Assembly: GCA_903858835.1 (NCBI GenBank)
Contig: CAIOKD010000176.1
Location: forward strand, 1 to 35,089
Length of the DNA: 35,089 bases
Source of the DNA: an uncultured Verrucomicrobiota bacterium
GTDB lineage: Bacteria > Verrucomicrobiota > Verrucomicrobiia > Limisphaerales > UBA9464
Direction of reading: 5' to 3'
Shown here: piece after piece, positions 1-8,161 of the stretch
Layout: each line of letters opens with the position of its first letter
How positions within the stretch are numbered: the stretch's first letter is position 1
The notes under the pieces: model-generated
Databases searched by the model: none
What the model saw: only the letters and a program-made list of their open reading frames with translations
Told to the model about the DNA's origin: nothing
Made by a program: the position numbers and the translations under genes

Positions 1-230
1 CGGGAAGCGATCACTCACCTCCCCTCGCGCAAAGCGCGAAAGCTCCTCCTTCCCCGAGCTTCCTTGCGTGCGAGCGCCTGACCCCGCGGAGCCCCCCAAA
101 AAACCGCAGCGGAGCGGGGTCGGGCCGGAGCACGCTCGGGAAGCGATCACTCACCTCCCCTCGCGCAAAGCGCGAAAGCTCCTCCTTGCCAGAGCTTCCT
201 TGCGTGCGAGCGCCTGAGCCCGCGGAGCCC
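1..230. repeat. Two direct copies of a GC-rich dispersed repeat, period 136 bp
   Basis: Bases 1-94 and 137-230 are almost identical, with a few substitutions around 51-56 versus 187-192 and at 81 versus 217. The 42-bp spacer 95-136 is probably part of the same 136-bp unit. Bases 80-87 and 114-121 form a perfect 8-bp inverted repeat (GACCCCGC / GCGGGGTC) that could make a stem-loop. A diverged copy in the opposite orientation lies near 34757-34873. The unit is open in several frames, so it resembles coding sequence, but nothing suggests it encodes a protein. The first copy is probably cut by the window edge. The repeat ends about 40 bp before the first gene. Confidence 0.85.
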
Positions 231-269
231 ACTTGGCAGAAACACCCCCCTCCCCTACGCTTCCATGGA

Positions 270-2795
270 GTGATCCCCCAAGCCGTGGCCCGCTTCCTCG
301 CAGGCTTTCCCGCGATCGCGGGAATCCTCGGTCTGATGCTGTCCCACGGCCTGATCCACGCAGACGTCCGGCCCCCGGCCAATGCCCGAGACCACTGGGC
401 CTTCCAGCCCGTCCGACCGGTGCCGATCCCCGAAGTCACCCGCCCCGCAGAGGCACAGAACCCCATCGACCGATTCCTCCTCGCCCGCATCGAACGCGCC
501 GGAATCGAGACCGCTCCTCCCGCCGACCCACGCACCCTCATCCGCCGACTCAGCCTCGATCTCACCGGCCTTCCCCCCGAAGCCACCGAGGTCGACCGCT
601 TCATCGCCGAATCCACCCGAGACCCCGCCGGTGCCCGCCATCGCCTCATCGAACGCCTCCTGGCCTCGCCCCGCTACGGCGAACGCTGGGGCCGCCACTG
701 GCTCGACGTCGCCCGCTACTCCGACACCAAGGGCTATGTGTACGGTCGCGAAGAACCCCGATTCGTTCACGCCAGCAGCTACCGCGACTGGGTCATCCAC
801 GCGCTGAATGCCGATTTGCCCTACAACCGCTTCCTCCTTCTCCAGCTCGCCGCCGACCAACTGGTGCCGACCGATTCCCCCGACCTCGCCGCCCTGGGAT
901 TCGTCACCGGGGGCCGCCGCTTCCTGGGCGTCACCCACGACATCATCGACGACCGCATCGATGTCATCACCCGCGGCACCCTGGGCCTCACCGTCGCCTG
1001 CGCCCGCTGCCACGACCACAAATACGACCCCATTCCGACCGCCGACTACTACTCGCTGTATGGCGTCCTCCGCGGCAACGACGTCCAACTGGTCACCTTC
1101 CACGAACCGGCCGATCCCGAATTGGCCGGCCTCCGGAAGAAGTTCACCGATCAACTGGCCCTGCGCCGCTCCGAAGCCAACGCGCGACTGAGGGCCCGCA
1201 TCGGCGATTACCTCGCCGCCCAACTGAATCCGAAGGACTACCCCGAGGAGGGATTCGACCAACTGCTCTCCACCGACGACCTCATCCCCATGTCGGTGCG
1301 CCGATGGCGCGACCACCTCAAGACGGCCGCGACGAACACGCACCCGATCTTCGGCCCCTGGCGGATCCTCATCACCGACCTCGCCCAAGTGCCCGACGCC
1401 GCATGGCCCGCCGCGGCGGCCCGCGCCCTCGCCGAGGCACGGAGCCTCACTCCCGCCTGGAACCCCCGGGTGGCCGAGGCGTTCGCCGCTCCGCCCGCGT
1501 CCCGCACCGACGTCACCCGGGGCTACGGCGCGCTCTTCACGCGAGTCGATGCGGCATGGCAGGGCCTCGTGGAAACCGCGCGGAAGGCAAAGACCCCGGA
1601 GCCCGCGGGCCTCGCCGATCCCAAAGACGAAGCGCTGCGGCGATTCCTCTTCGATCCGGCATCACCGGTCGTGGTGCCCGACACCGGCATGGTGAACACC
1701 GAGTTCTTCTACCCGACCCCGATCACCGAGGAACTGTGGAAGCTCCAGGGCGCGGTGGACCGACGCCTGATCGCCCTGGGCGTGCGGGCCGCACTCATCC
1801 TGGCCGATCGACCGCCCGAGCCGCTGCCCGTGGTGTTCCGCCGAGGCAGCCCCTCGCAGCCCGGGCCCGAAGTCCCGCGCCGATTCCTCGAGGTGCTTTC
1901 AGGGACGGATCGTCAGCCGTTCCGAACGGGCAACGGTCGGCTCGAGCTGGCCCGCGCCATCGCCAACCCCGCCAACCCGCTCACCGCCCGGGTGATGGTC
2001 AACCGGGTGTGGCAGCATCACTTCGGAACGGGACTGGTGAAGACCCCGAGCGACTGGGGCCTCCGGGCCGAAGCCCCGAGCCATCCCGAACTGCTCGATT
2101 GGCTGGCCTCCCAGTTCGTGGAGTCGGGGTGGAGTCTCAAGGCGCTCCACCGCCTCATCGTCTCCAGTGCCGCCTACCAAAGGGCCACCGCCGCACGGGA
2201 CGACCGCGATGATGCCTCGCGAGAACGGCTCCGGGCCATCGATCCCGAGAACCGGCTCCTGGCTTCCTTCCCGTTGCGCCGGCTGGACTTCGAACAACTG
2301 CGCGACGCCCTGCTCGCCGCTTCCGGCGAATTGGATCCGCGCCCGGGAGGACCGCCCTCGGGCCTGCTGGATGCCCGCAATCACCGCCGCTCGGTATATG
2401 GATTCGTCGATCGCCAGTTCCTGCCCGGTGTGCTGCGGACCTTCGACTTCGCCAACCCGGACCTGCACGTGGCGGTCCGGCACGAGACCACCGTGCCGCA
2501 GCAGGGCTTGTTCTTTCTGAATGGCCCCTTCACCGCCGACCGGGCCCGTGCCCTGGCGCGATCCGGGGAGGGCCTGTCTCCGGAGGCCCGCATCCGGGAC
2601 CTGCACCGCCGCCTGTTCCAGCGCGAGGCCCGCGCCACTGAGATCACCGCCGGGATCCGATTCGTGGCCGAGGCTGAACGCGCCCCCGACCGGCCAATCC
2701 AGCCTCGGATCGGTCCTCCAGGACCCCGACTGTCCCCATGGGAGCAATATGCCCAGGTGCTCCTGCTGACCAACGAGTTCGCCTTTGCCGACTGA
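270..2795 (+). CDS. DUF1549/DUF1553 domain protein, exported
   Basis: This is the PVC-group protein with an N-terminal DUF1549 and a C-terminal DUF1553 domain, almost always paired with DUF1501, as here. Its biochemical role is not established. The mature start shows the typical HWAFQPVRP block, followed by the DUF1549 signature RYGERWGRHWLDVARYSD and a CARCHDHKYDPIPTADYY block containing a CxxCH. The DUF1553 part has the characteristic NPLTARVMVNRVWQHHFG and TPSDWGLR stretches. The chosen start is GTG 270, giving a hydrophobic signal (FPAIAGILGLMLSHGLIHA) and 841 residues. GTG 285 is also possible. An in-frame ATG at 186 would begin inside the repeat and is unlikely. The N-terminal cytochrome (PSD1) domain of longer relatives is absent. 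DUF1501 follows 8 bp downstream, probably in the same operon. The family call is secure; the start is not. Confidence 0.93.
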   Translation: MIPQAVARFLAGFPAIAGILGLMLSHGLIHADVRPPANARDHWAFQPVRPVPIPEVTRPAEAQNPIDRFLLARIERAGIETAPPADPRTLIRRLSLDLTGLPPEATEVDRFIAESTRDPAGARHRLIERLLASPRYGERWGRHWLDVARYSDTKGYVYGREEPRFVHASSYRDWVIHALNADLPYNRFLLLQLAADQLVPTDSPDLAALGFVTGGRRFLGVTHDIIDDRIDVITRGTLGLTVACARCHDHKYDPIPTADYYSLYGVLRGNDVQLVTFHEPADPELAGLRKKFTDQLALRRSEANARLRARIGDYLAAQLNPKDYPEEGFDQLLSTDDLIPMSVRRWRDHLKTAATNTHPIFGPWRILITDLAQVPDAAWPAAAARALAEARSLTPAWNPRVAEAFAAPPASRTDVTRGYGALFTRVDAAWQGLVETARKAKTPEPAGLADPKDEALRRFLFDPASPVVVPDTGMVNTEFFYPTPITEELWKLQGAVDRRLIALGVRAALILADRPPEPLPVVFRRGSPSQPGPEVPRRFLEVLSGTDRQPFRTGNGRLELARAIANPANPLTARVMVNRVWQHHFGTGLVKTPSDWGLRAEAPSHPELLDWLASQFVESGWSLKALHRLIVSSAAYQRATAARDDRDDASRERLRAIDPENRLLASFPLRRLDFEQLRDALLAASGELDPRPGGPPSGLLDARNHRRSVYGFVDRQFLPGVLRTFDFANPDLHVAVRHETTVPQQGLFFLNGPFTADRARALARSGEGLSPEARIRDLHRRLFQREARATEITAGIRFVAEAERAPDRPIQPRIGPPGPRLSPWEQYAQVLLLTNEFAFAD

Positions 2796-2803
2796 GGACC
2801 GCC

Positions 2804-4270
2804 ATGACCCCCCTCGCCTTCCGCAACCCGTCCCCGATGCACGCGCGCTGGACCCGTCGCGAGTTCCTCACCCGGAGCGGGCTCGGTCTCGGGGCGCTGT
2901 CGTTGACCACCCTGGGCTCACCGTCAGGAGCCTCGGTTGAACTCTCGCCTGGATCGTTGGCTGGCCCGGCATCGATATCGCCCCTGGCTCCCCGATCTCC
3001 CCACTTCGCGCCCCGGGCCCGGCGCGTGGTGCACTTCTTCCTGAACGGCGGGCCCTCGCAGGTCGACACCTTCGACCCCAAGCCGGCCCTGGCGAAATAC
3101 GCCGGCCAACCCCTGCCAGGCCGATACCTCCGCACCGAACGTAAGACCGGTGCCGCCCTGCCCTCGCCCTTCCGGTTCTCGAGGTACGGCCAGAGCGGCC
3201 TCGAGATCAGCGAACTCTTCGCCCGCACGGCCGCGCATGCCGACGACCTCGCCGTCATCCGCTCCATGCACGCACAGGTGCCCAACCATGAACCGTCGCT
3301 GATGCTCATGAACTGCGGCGACAGCGTCCAACCACGCCCGAGCTTCGGGTCGTGGGCGCTGTACGGCCTGGGGACCGAGAACCAGAACCTGCCCGGCTTC
3401 GTGGCCCTGTGCCCCGGCGGACTGCCGATCAAAGACTCCGAGAACTGGCAGTCGGCCTTCCTGCCCGGGGTGTTCCAGGGCACCTTCGTCGATCCGCAGC
3501 ATCGCGAGGTCGAGAGGCTCATCGAGAACATCCGCAGCCCGCACGCCACGCCGGCCATGCAGCGGCGACAGCTCGACCTGCTGGCCTCGCTCAACGCCGA
3601 CCACCGGCGCGAACACGGGTCGGATCCCCGCCTCGAGGCTCGCATCGAGTCGTTCGAACTGGCCTTCCGCATGCAGATGGAGGCCAGCGACGCCTTCGAC
3701 CTGTCGCGTGAGCCGGAGTCCATCCGCGCGATGTACGGAGATACGGTGCACGGCCGGCAGACCCTGATCGCCCGCCGCTTGCTGGAGCGCGGTGTCCGCG
3801 TGGTGCAACTGTGGCATGGGGCCGGGCAACCCTGGGATCACCACGACAATATCGAGGCCAATCACCGGAGGAACGCCGCCGAGATCGACGGCCCCATCGC
3901 CGCCTTCATCACCGACCTCAAGCAGCGCGGACTGTTCGACGACACGCTCATCCTCTGGGGCGGCGAATTCGGCCGGACGCCGTCGGTGGAACTCGGTGAC
4001 GGCGGCAAATCCAAGCTCGGCCGCGACCACAACCACTACGGGTTCAGCGTGTGGCTGGCCGGCGGCGGTGTGCGCGGGGGCGTAGTCCACGGGGCCACCG
4101 ACGAGTTCGGGTTCCGGGCGACCGAGAACCCCGTCAGCGTCCACGACCTGCACGCCACGATGCTCCACCTGCTGGGCTTCGACCACGAGCGGTTGACCTA
4201 TCGTCACGCGGGCCGCGACTTCCGGCTCACCGATGTCTCGGGCGAGGTGGTGCGGTCGGTGGTGGCCTGA
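2804..4270 (+). CDS. DUF1501 domain protein, Tat-exported
   Basis: DUF1501 proteins belong to the alkaline-phosphatase/sulfatase-like fold and are partners of DUF1553 proteins in PVC bacteria; no reaction is established. The start at ATG 2804 follows the previous stop, with GAGGA at 2794-2798 as a good ribosome site. It gives 488 residues with a twin-arginine signal (TRREFLTRSGLGLGALSL, residues 17-34). Further on are the family blocks FFLNGGPSQVDTFDPKP, VIRSMHAQVPNHEPS and, near the C-terminus, GGEFGRTPSVE and GRDHNHYGFSVWLAGGGVRGG, which carry the conserved acidic and histidine residues. ATG 2837 is an alternative start that also keeps the Tat motif. The length is normal and the gene looks intact. 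It is probably translated from the same mRNA as the upstream DUF1553 gene. Confidence 0.95.
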   Translation: MTPLAFRNPSPMHARWTRREFLTRSGLGLGALSLTTLGSPSGASVELSPGSLAGPASISPLAPRSPHFAPRARRVVHFFLNGGPSQVDTFDPKPALAKYAGQPLPGRYLRTERKTGAALPSPFRFSRYGQSGLEISELFARTAAHADDLAVIRSMHAQVPNHEPSLMLMNCGDSVQPRPSFGSWALYGLGTENQNLPGFVALCPGGLPIKDSENWQSAFLPGVFQGTFVDPQHREVERLIENIRSPHATPAMQRRQLDLLASLNADHRREHGSDPRLEARIESFELAFRMQMEASDAFDLSREPESIRAMYGDTVHGRQTLIARRLLERGVRVVQLWHGAGQPWDHHDNIEANHRRNAAEIDGPIAAFITDLKQRGLFDDTLILWGGEFGRTPSVELGDGGKSKLGRDHNHYGFSVWLAGGGVRGGVVHGATDEFGFRATENPVSVHDLHATMLHLLGFDHERLTYRHAGRDFRLTDVSGEVVRSVVA

Positions 4271-4340
4271 TCCATCCGGAAACCGACCGATTCATCCGAT
4301 GGTGGTTGCTTCCGGCGATGCGGGCCGCTAGCCACAGCGG

Positions 4341-5738
4341 ATGATGACAATCCTGGGACGGCGACTCCGGCACGGGCAGAAACGGTCGATGATCGAGGCC
4401 CTGGCCCTCATGGTGGCCGGTACGCTGGCCTGGACGACGGCCGGGAATGCGGTGGCGCAGGCGAATTGGCCCCAGTTCCGAGGAGCGGACAGCCGCGGCG
4501 TCGGCACTTCCGAGCGGCTGCCCCTGGTCTGGGGCCCGGAAACCAATGTCGCCTGGCGCGTCGAGGTGCCGGGGCGCGGATGGTCCTCGCCGATCGTCTG
4601 GGGAAAACGGGTGTTCCTCACCACGGCGGTGAGCGAGGGCGAATTGGAGGCTCCGAAGAAGGGTCTGTATTTCGGCGGCGACCGGCCGAATCCCCCGAAG
4701 CAGCGTCAGCGTTGGATGGCGCTGTGCCTCGACCGCGATTCCGGCAAAACCCTCTGGAGCACGGAACTTCACGGAGCGATCCCGACCACTCCCATCCACC
4801 TCAAGAACAGCTACGCCTCCGAGACGCCCGTCACCGACGGTCAGCGGCTGTATGTGCTCTTCGGGTCCGTGGGCCTGTTCTGTCTCGATCTCCAGGGCAA
4901 TATCGTTTGGTCGCAGCCGATGACACCGCGGAAGATGCGGTATGGCTGGGGAACGTCTTCCTCGCCGGTCCTGCACCGGGGTCGGGTCTATGTGGTCAAT
5001 GACAACGAGGAAGTGTCGACGTTGAGCGCCTTCGACGCCAAGACCGGAAAGCGCCTCTGGGAAGTACCCCGGGACGAACCCAGCAACTTCAGCACCCCCT
5101 ACCTCTGGAAGAACCCCAAACGCACCGAACTGGTGGTTCCGGGGCGCAACCAGGTCCGGAGCTACGACCTGGACGGCCGGGTGCTGTGGCACCTGCAAGG
5201 GCCCTCCACCATCGTGATCCCGACCCCGTTCGAGGCCGAGGGATTGCTGTATGTCGCAGCCGGTTATGTCGGCGACAACCTGAAGGTCAACAAGCCCGTC
5301 TATGCCATCCGCCCCGGCGGAACCGGCGACCTCACCCTGGCCGACGGGGCCCGCGAGAGCGCCCAGATCGCCTGGATGGAGGTCAACGCCGCTCCTTACA
5401 ACCCGTCTCCGTTGGCCTATGACAACCGGTTCTACGTGCTCTGGGACTTCGGTTTCCTCAGCTGCCGCGATGCCCGGTCGGGACGGGAACTCTACGGCAA
5501 GCAGCGCCTGAAGGTGGACGGGACCGCCGGCTTCACCGCCTCACCCTGGGCCTATCGCGGGCGGGTATTCTGCCTCAGTGAGGACGGCGACACCTACGTG
5601 GTGGGTGCCGGCGAGCCCTATCGTCTGGAACGGGTCAACGCCCTGGATGAACTGTGCATGGCCACTCCCGCCATCGCCGGTGACCGACTCTTCATCCGGA
5701 CCGCCTCGCGCCTGTATTGCCTGCGCGAGACTCGCTGA
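4341..5738 (+). CDS. Exported PQQ-like beta-propeller protein
   Basis: This protein of 465 residues has an N-terminal signal (MIEALALMVAGTLAWTTAG, ending near VAQA), and the mature part begins NWPQFRGADSRGVG, the usual start of PVC PQQ-like propellers. Repeated blades are visible as LCLDRDSGKTLWS, LDLQGNIVW, FDAKTGKRLWEV and YDLDGRVLW, the short tryptophan-docking strands of the BamB/quinoprotein fold. No catalytic dehydrogenase residues can be assigned, so a binding or scaffold role is as likely as an enzyme. ATG 4341, 4344 and 4389 are all possible starts. It lies 70 bp after DUF1501 on the same strand. It is a paralogue of the protein at 21805-23127: both share KNSYAS(E/P)TPV and YAIRPGG(T/D)GD(L/V)T. 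Confidence 0.88.
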   Translation: MMTILGRRLRHGQKRSMIEALALMVAGTLAWTTAGNAVAQANWPQFRGADSRGVGTSERLPLVWGPETNVAWRVEVPGRGWSSPIVWGKRVFLTTAVSEGELEAPKKGLYFGGDRPNPPKQRQRWMALCLDRDSGKTLWSTELHGAIPTTPIHLKNSYASETPVTDGQRLYVLFGSVGLFCLDLQGNIVWSQPMTPRKMRYGWGTSSSPVLHRGRVYVVNDNEEVSTLSAFDAKTGKRLWEVPRDEPSNFSTPYLWKNPKRTELVVPGRNQVRSYDLDGRVLWHLQGPSTIVIPTPFEAEGLLYVAAGYVGDNLKVNKPVYAIRPGGTGDLTLADGARESAQIAWMEVNAAPYNPSPLAYDNRFYVLWDFGFLSCRDARSGRELYGKQRLKVDGTAGFTASPWAYRGRVFCLSEDGDTYVVGAGEPYRLERVNALDELCMATPAIAGDRLFIRTASRLYCLRETR

Positions 5739-5793
5739 CGCCAGGCCCATAAGAAACCCTTGGCCCACGAGGTCGCGCGGTTAGCCTCGGGCC

Positions 5794-8136
5794 ATGCACC
5801 GTCTTGGGCGTTCACTGCGGCTGGGAGTCCTGCTCCTCGGCGGAATCGTTTCGGGGTCGGCCCATGAAGGCGACCCGGGCAAGGCCAACCCCGATGACGC
5901 CAAGACGGTGGATCCAGGGCACTCCATGCATGGAGGGGCCTTCAACGAAGGTCCCCGCCAGCACGCCCGGCTGATGACAGGCATGCCCGAGGTCCGCTTC
6001 GACATCACCACCACCAACGCCGTGTCCCGGAAGTTCTTCCTGCAGGGCGTGGGGCAATTGCACGGGTTCTGGTACCTGGAGGCCGAGCGCTCCTTCCGCG
6101 AGTCGGCCTTCCACGACACGAACTGCGCCATGGCCTACTGGGGCATGGCCATGGCCAATGCCAACAACGCCACCCGGGCGGCCGGGTTCATCCGGGAGGC
6201 CGACCGGCGCAAGGCCTCGGTGACCCGTCGGGAAAAACTCTGGATCGAGTCCCTGGCCGAGTTCCACAAGGACCCGAAGCGCGACGAGAAGGACCGTCGG
6301 CGCGACTACACCCGCGCCCTCGAGAACATCATCTTCGAGTTCCCCGACGACGTAGAGGCCAAGGCGTTCCTGGCCGTGCACCTGTGGGACAGCAGCTACC
6401 ACGGCTGGCCCATCGGCAGCGCTCAGGCGGTGGAGTCGCTGCTCAAGGAGATCTTCGCCCAGCAACCGATGCACCCGGCCCACCACTACCGCATCCACCT
6501 CTGGGACGGCGAGAAGGACGAGTCGGCCATCCGAGCGGTGCCCTCGGCCTCGAAGTCCGGGCAGAGCTCGCCGGGAGTGGCCCACCAGTGGCACATGGCC
6601 GGCCACACCTTCAACAAGCTCAGGCGCTACCCCGACATGGCCTGGCAGCAGGAGGCCTCGGTCCGCGTCGACAACAGCCAGTTGATGGCCGACCGCCTGC
6701 TGCCGGACCAGATCCACAACTACGCCCACAACAGCGAGTGGCTGGTTCAGACCTACAACTACCTGGGGCAGGCGAGGAAGGCCATGGACCTCTCGGTCAA
6801 CATGATCGAGATGCCCCGGCATCCGGGCTTCAACACGCTCGACCTGCAGACCAACGGGATCGCCTACGAGAAGCGGGGCACCGCGGCCCACGGCCGACGA
6901 CGCCTGATGGAGACACTGCTGCGCTGGGAACTGTGGGACGAGACCCTGCGCCTGTCCCAGACGCCCTACCTGGCACCCACGGCCCTGGCCGAGGAGCAGG
7001 GCCGTCGCGCCCGACTGCTCGGGCTGGCCCACCTCGGCAAGGGCGATCGCGTGGCCGTGTCGGGGCAGATCGAAGCCATCGAGGCGGCGATGTCTCAACT
7101 GCGCGACGAGCGCAGATCCCACGTCGATGCCGCCGAGGCCAAGGCCAAGGCCGACAAGAAGGGCCGCGGCGAGATCGATGCAGCCATCTCCGACGCCGTG
7201 AAGCGCACGACCGAACCCTTGGAGAACCTAGAGAACTTCATCGAAGAACTGCGCGTGGGCCTCGAGGTGCACGCCGGGGAGACCAACGATCTGCCCAAGC
7301 GCTTGGACGCGCTGAAGACGGTTTCCAAGGAACGCCTGGCCGGGATGTGGTTCCAGGCCGGCGACCGCGACAAGGCCCTGAAGTTGGCGAAGGAGGCCGT
7401 GGACGGCGGCGCCCAACAGGTGCACCCCCTGGCCGTGTTGACCGAGCTTCAATGGAAGGCCGGAAAGACCAACGAGGCCCTGGCCACCTTCGCGACCCTA
7501 CGGGGTCTGGCCGCCTGGATGGACACCGACCTGCCCCTTGTGCGCCGCCTGGCTCCGGTCATCGCAGCCTCGGGGGCCCTGGCCTCCGCGAAGGACTGGC
7601 GACCGGCTCCCACGTATCCCGCCGATTCCGGGACCCGGCCCGCCCTCGACACGCTGGGCTCCTTCCGCTGGAACCCGCAGGCGGCCCCGCCATTGGAGGT
7701 GTCGGGCTCGGACGGCAAGCCCATCCGGCTGTCCGACTACCACGGACGCCCGGTGCTGCTGGTCTTCTACCTCGGCGGCGGATGCCTGCACTGCGTCGAG
7801 CAACTGCGCCTGCTGGCCCCGCGGACCGACGACTTCAAGAAGGCCGGGATCGAGATCCTGGCCATCAGCACCGAGACCGTGGAGGGCCTGGCCAAGACCC
7901 GGGAGAAGGCCGGCAAGGACGGGCGGATCTCGTTCCCGCTGGCCGCAGATCCGGGCCTTGCGGCCTTCAAGGGGTGGCACGCCCACGACGACTTCGAGGG
8001 CACCCCGCTGCACGGAGTGTTCCTGATCGACGGCGAAGGCCGGGTCCGTTGGCAGGACATCGGCTTCGAGCCCTTCACCGACTTCCATTTCCTGCTGCCC
8101 GAGGCCCGCCGCCTGTTGAGCTTTCAGCAGGAGTGA
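5794..8136 (+). CDS. TPR-peroxiredoxin/thioredoxin-like fusion, exported
   Basis: This 780-residue protein starts with a signal peptide (LRLGVLLLGGIVSGSAHEG). Residues of about 60-600 are helical and TPR-like: GVGQLHGFWYLEAERSFRES, MAYWGMAMANANNA and many evenly spaced helices, including a lysine/alanine-rich coiled stretch near 445-465. The last 150 residues form an AhpC/TSA-Redoxin domain: PLEVSGSDGKPIRLSDYHGR, then VLLVFYLGGGCLHCVEQL with a CxxC pair at Cys664 and Cys667, then GVFLIDGEGRVRWQDIGF. The family reduces thiols or peroxides in the periplasm. The CxxC is thioredoxin-like and the TPR part probably binds a partner. It follows the PQQ-like gene by 55 bp and may be in the same transcript. 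The domain calls are strong; the substrate is unknown. Confidence 0.88.
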   Translation: MHRLGRSLRLGVLLLGGIVSGSAHEGDPGKANPDDAKTVDPGHSMHGGAFNEGPRQHARLMTGMPEVRFDITTTNAVSRKFFLQGVGQLHGFWYLEAERSFRESAFHDTNCAMAYWGMAMANANNATRAAGFIREADRRKASVTRREKLWIESLAEFHKDPKRDEKDRRRDYTRALENIIFEFPDDVEAKAFLAVHLWDSSYHGWPIGSAQAVESLLKEIFAQQPMHPAHHYRIHLWDGEKDESAIRAVPSASKSGQSSPGVAHQWHMAGHTFNKLRRYPDMAWQQEASVRVDNSQLMADRLLPDQIHNYAHNSEWLVQTYNYLGQARKAMDLSVNMIEMPRHPGFNTLDLQTNGIAYEKRGTAAHGRRRLMETLLRWELWDETLRLSQTPYLAPTALAEEQGRRARLLGLAHLGKGDRVAVSGQIEAIEAAMSQLRDERRSHVDAAEAKAKADKKGRGEIDAAISDAVKRTTEPLENLENFIEELRVGLEVHAGETNDLPKRLDALKTVSKERLAGMWFQAGDRDKALKLAKEAVDGGAQQVHPLAVLTELQWKAGKTNEALATFATLRGLAAWMDTDLPLVRRLAPVIAASGALASAKDWRPAPTYPADSGTRPALDTLGSFRWNPQAAPPLEVSGSDGKPIRLSDYHGRPVLLVFYLGGGCLHCVEQLRLLAPRTDDFKKAGIEILAISTETVEGLAKTREKAGKDGRISFPLAADPGLAAFKGWHAHDDFEGTPLHGVFLIDGEGRVRWQDIGFEPFTDFHFLLPEARRLLSFQQE

Positions 8137-8161
8137 TCGGGCTTGCCCCGGAGGGCACGTC

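Noticed and set aside
80-121. An intrinsic terminator in the 5' repeat
   Set aside because: There is a perfect 8-bp inverted repeat and a T6 run on the minus strand, but the T run is inside the loop region and not after the stem.
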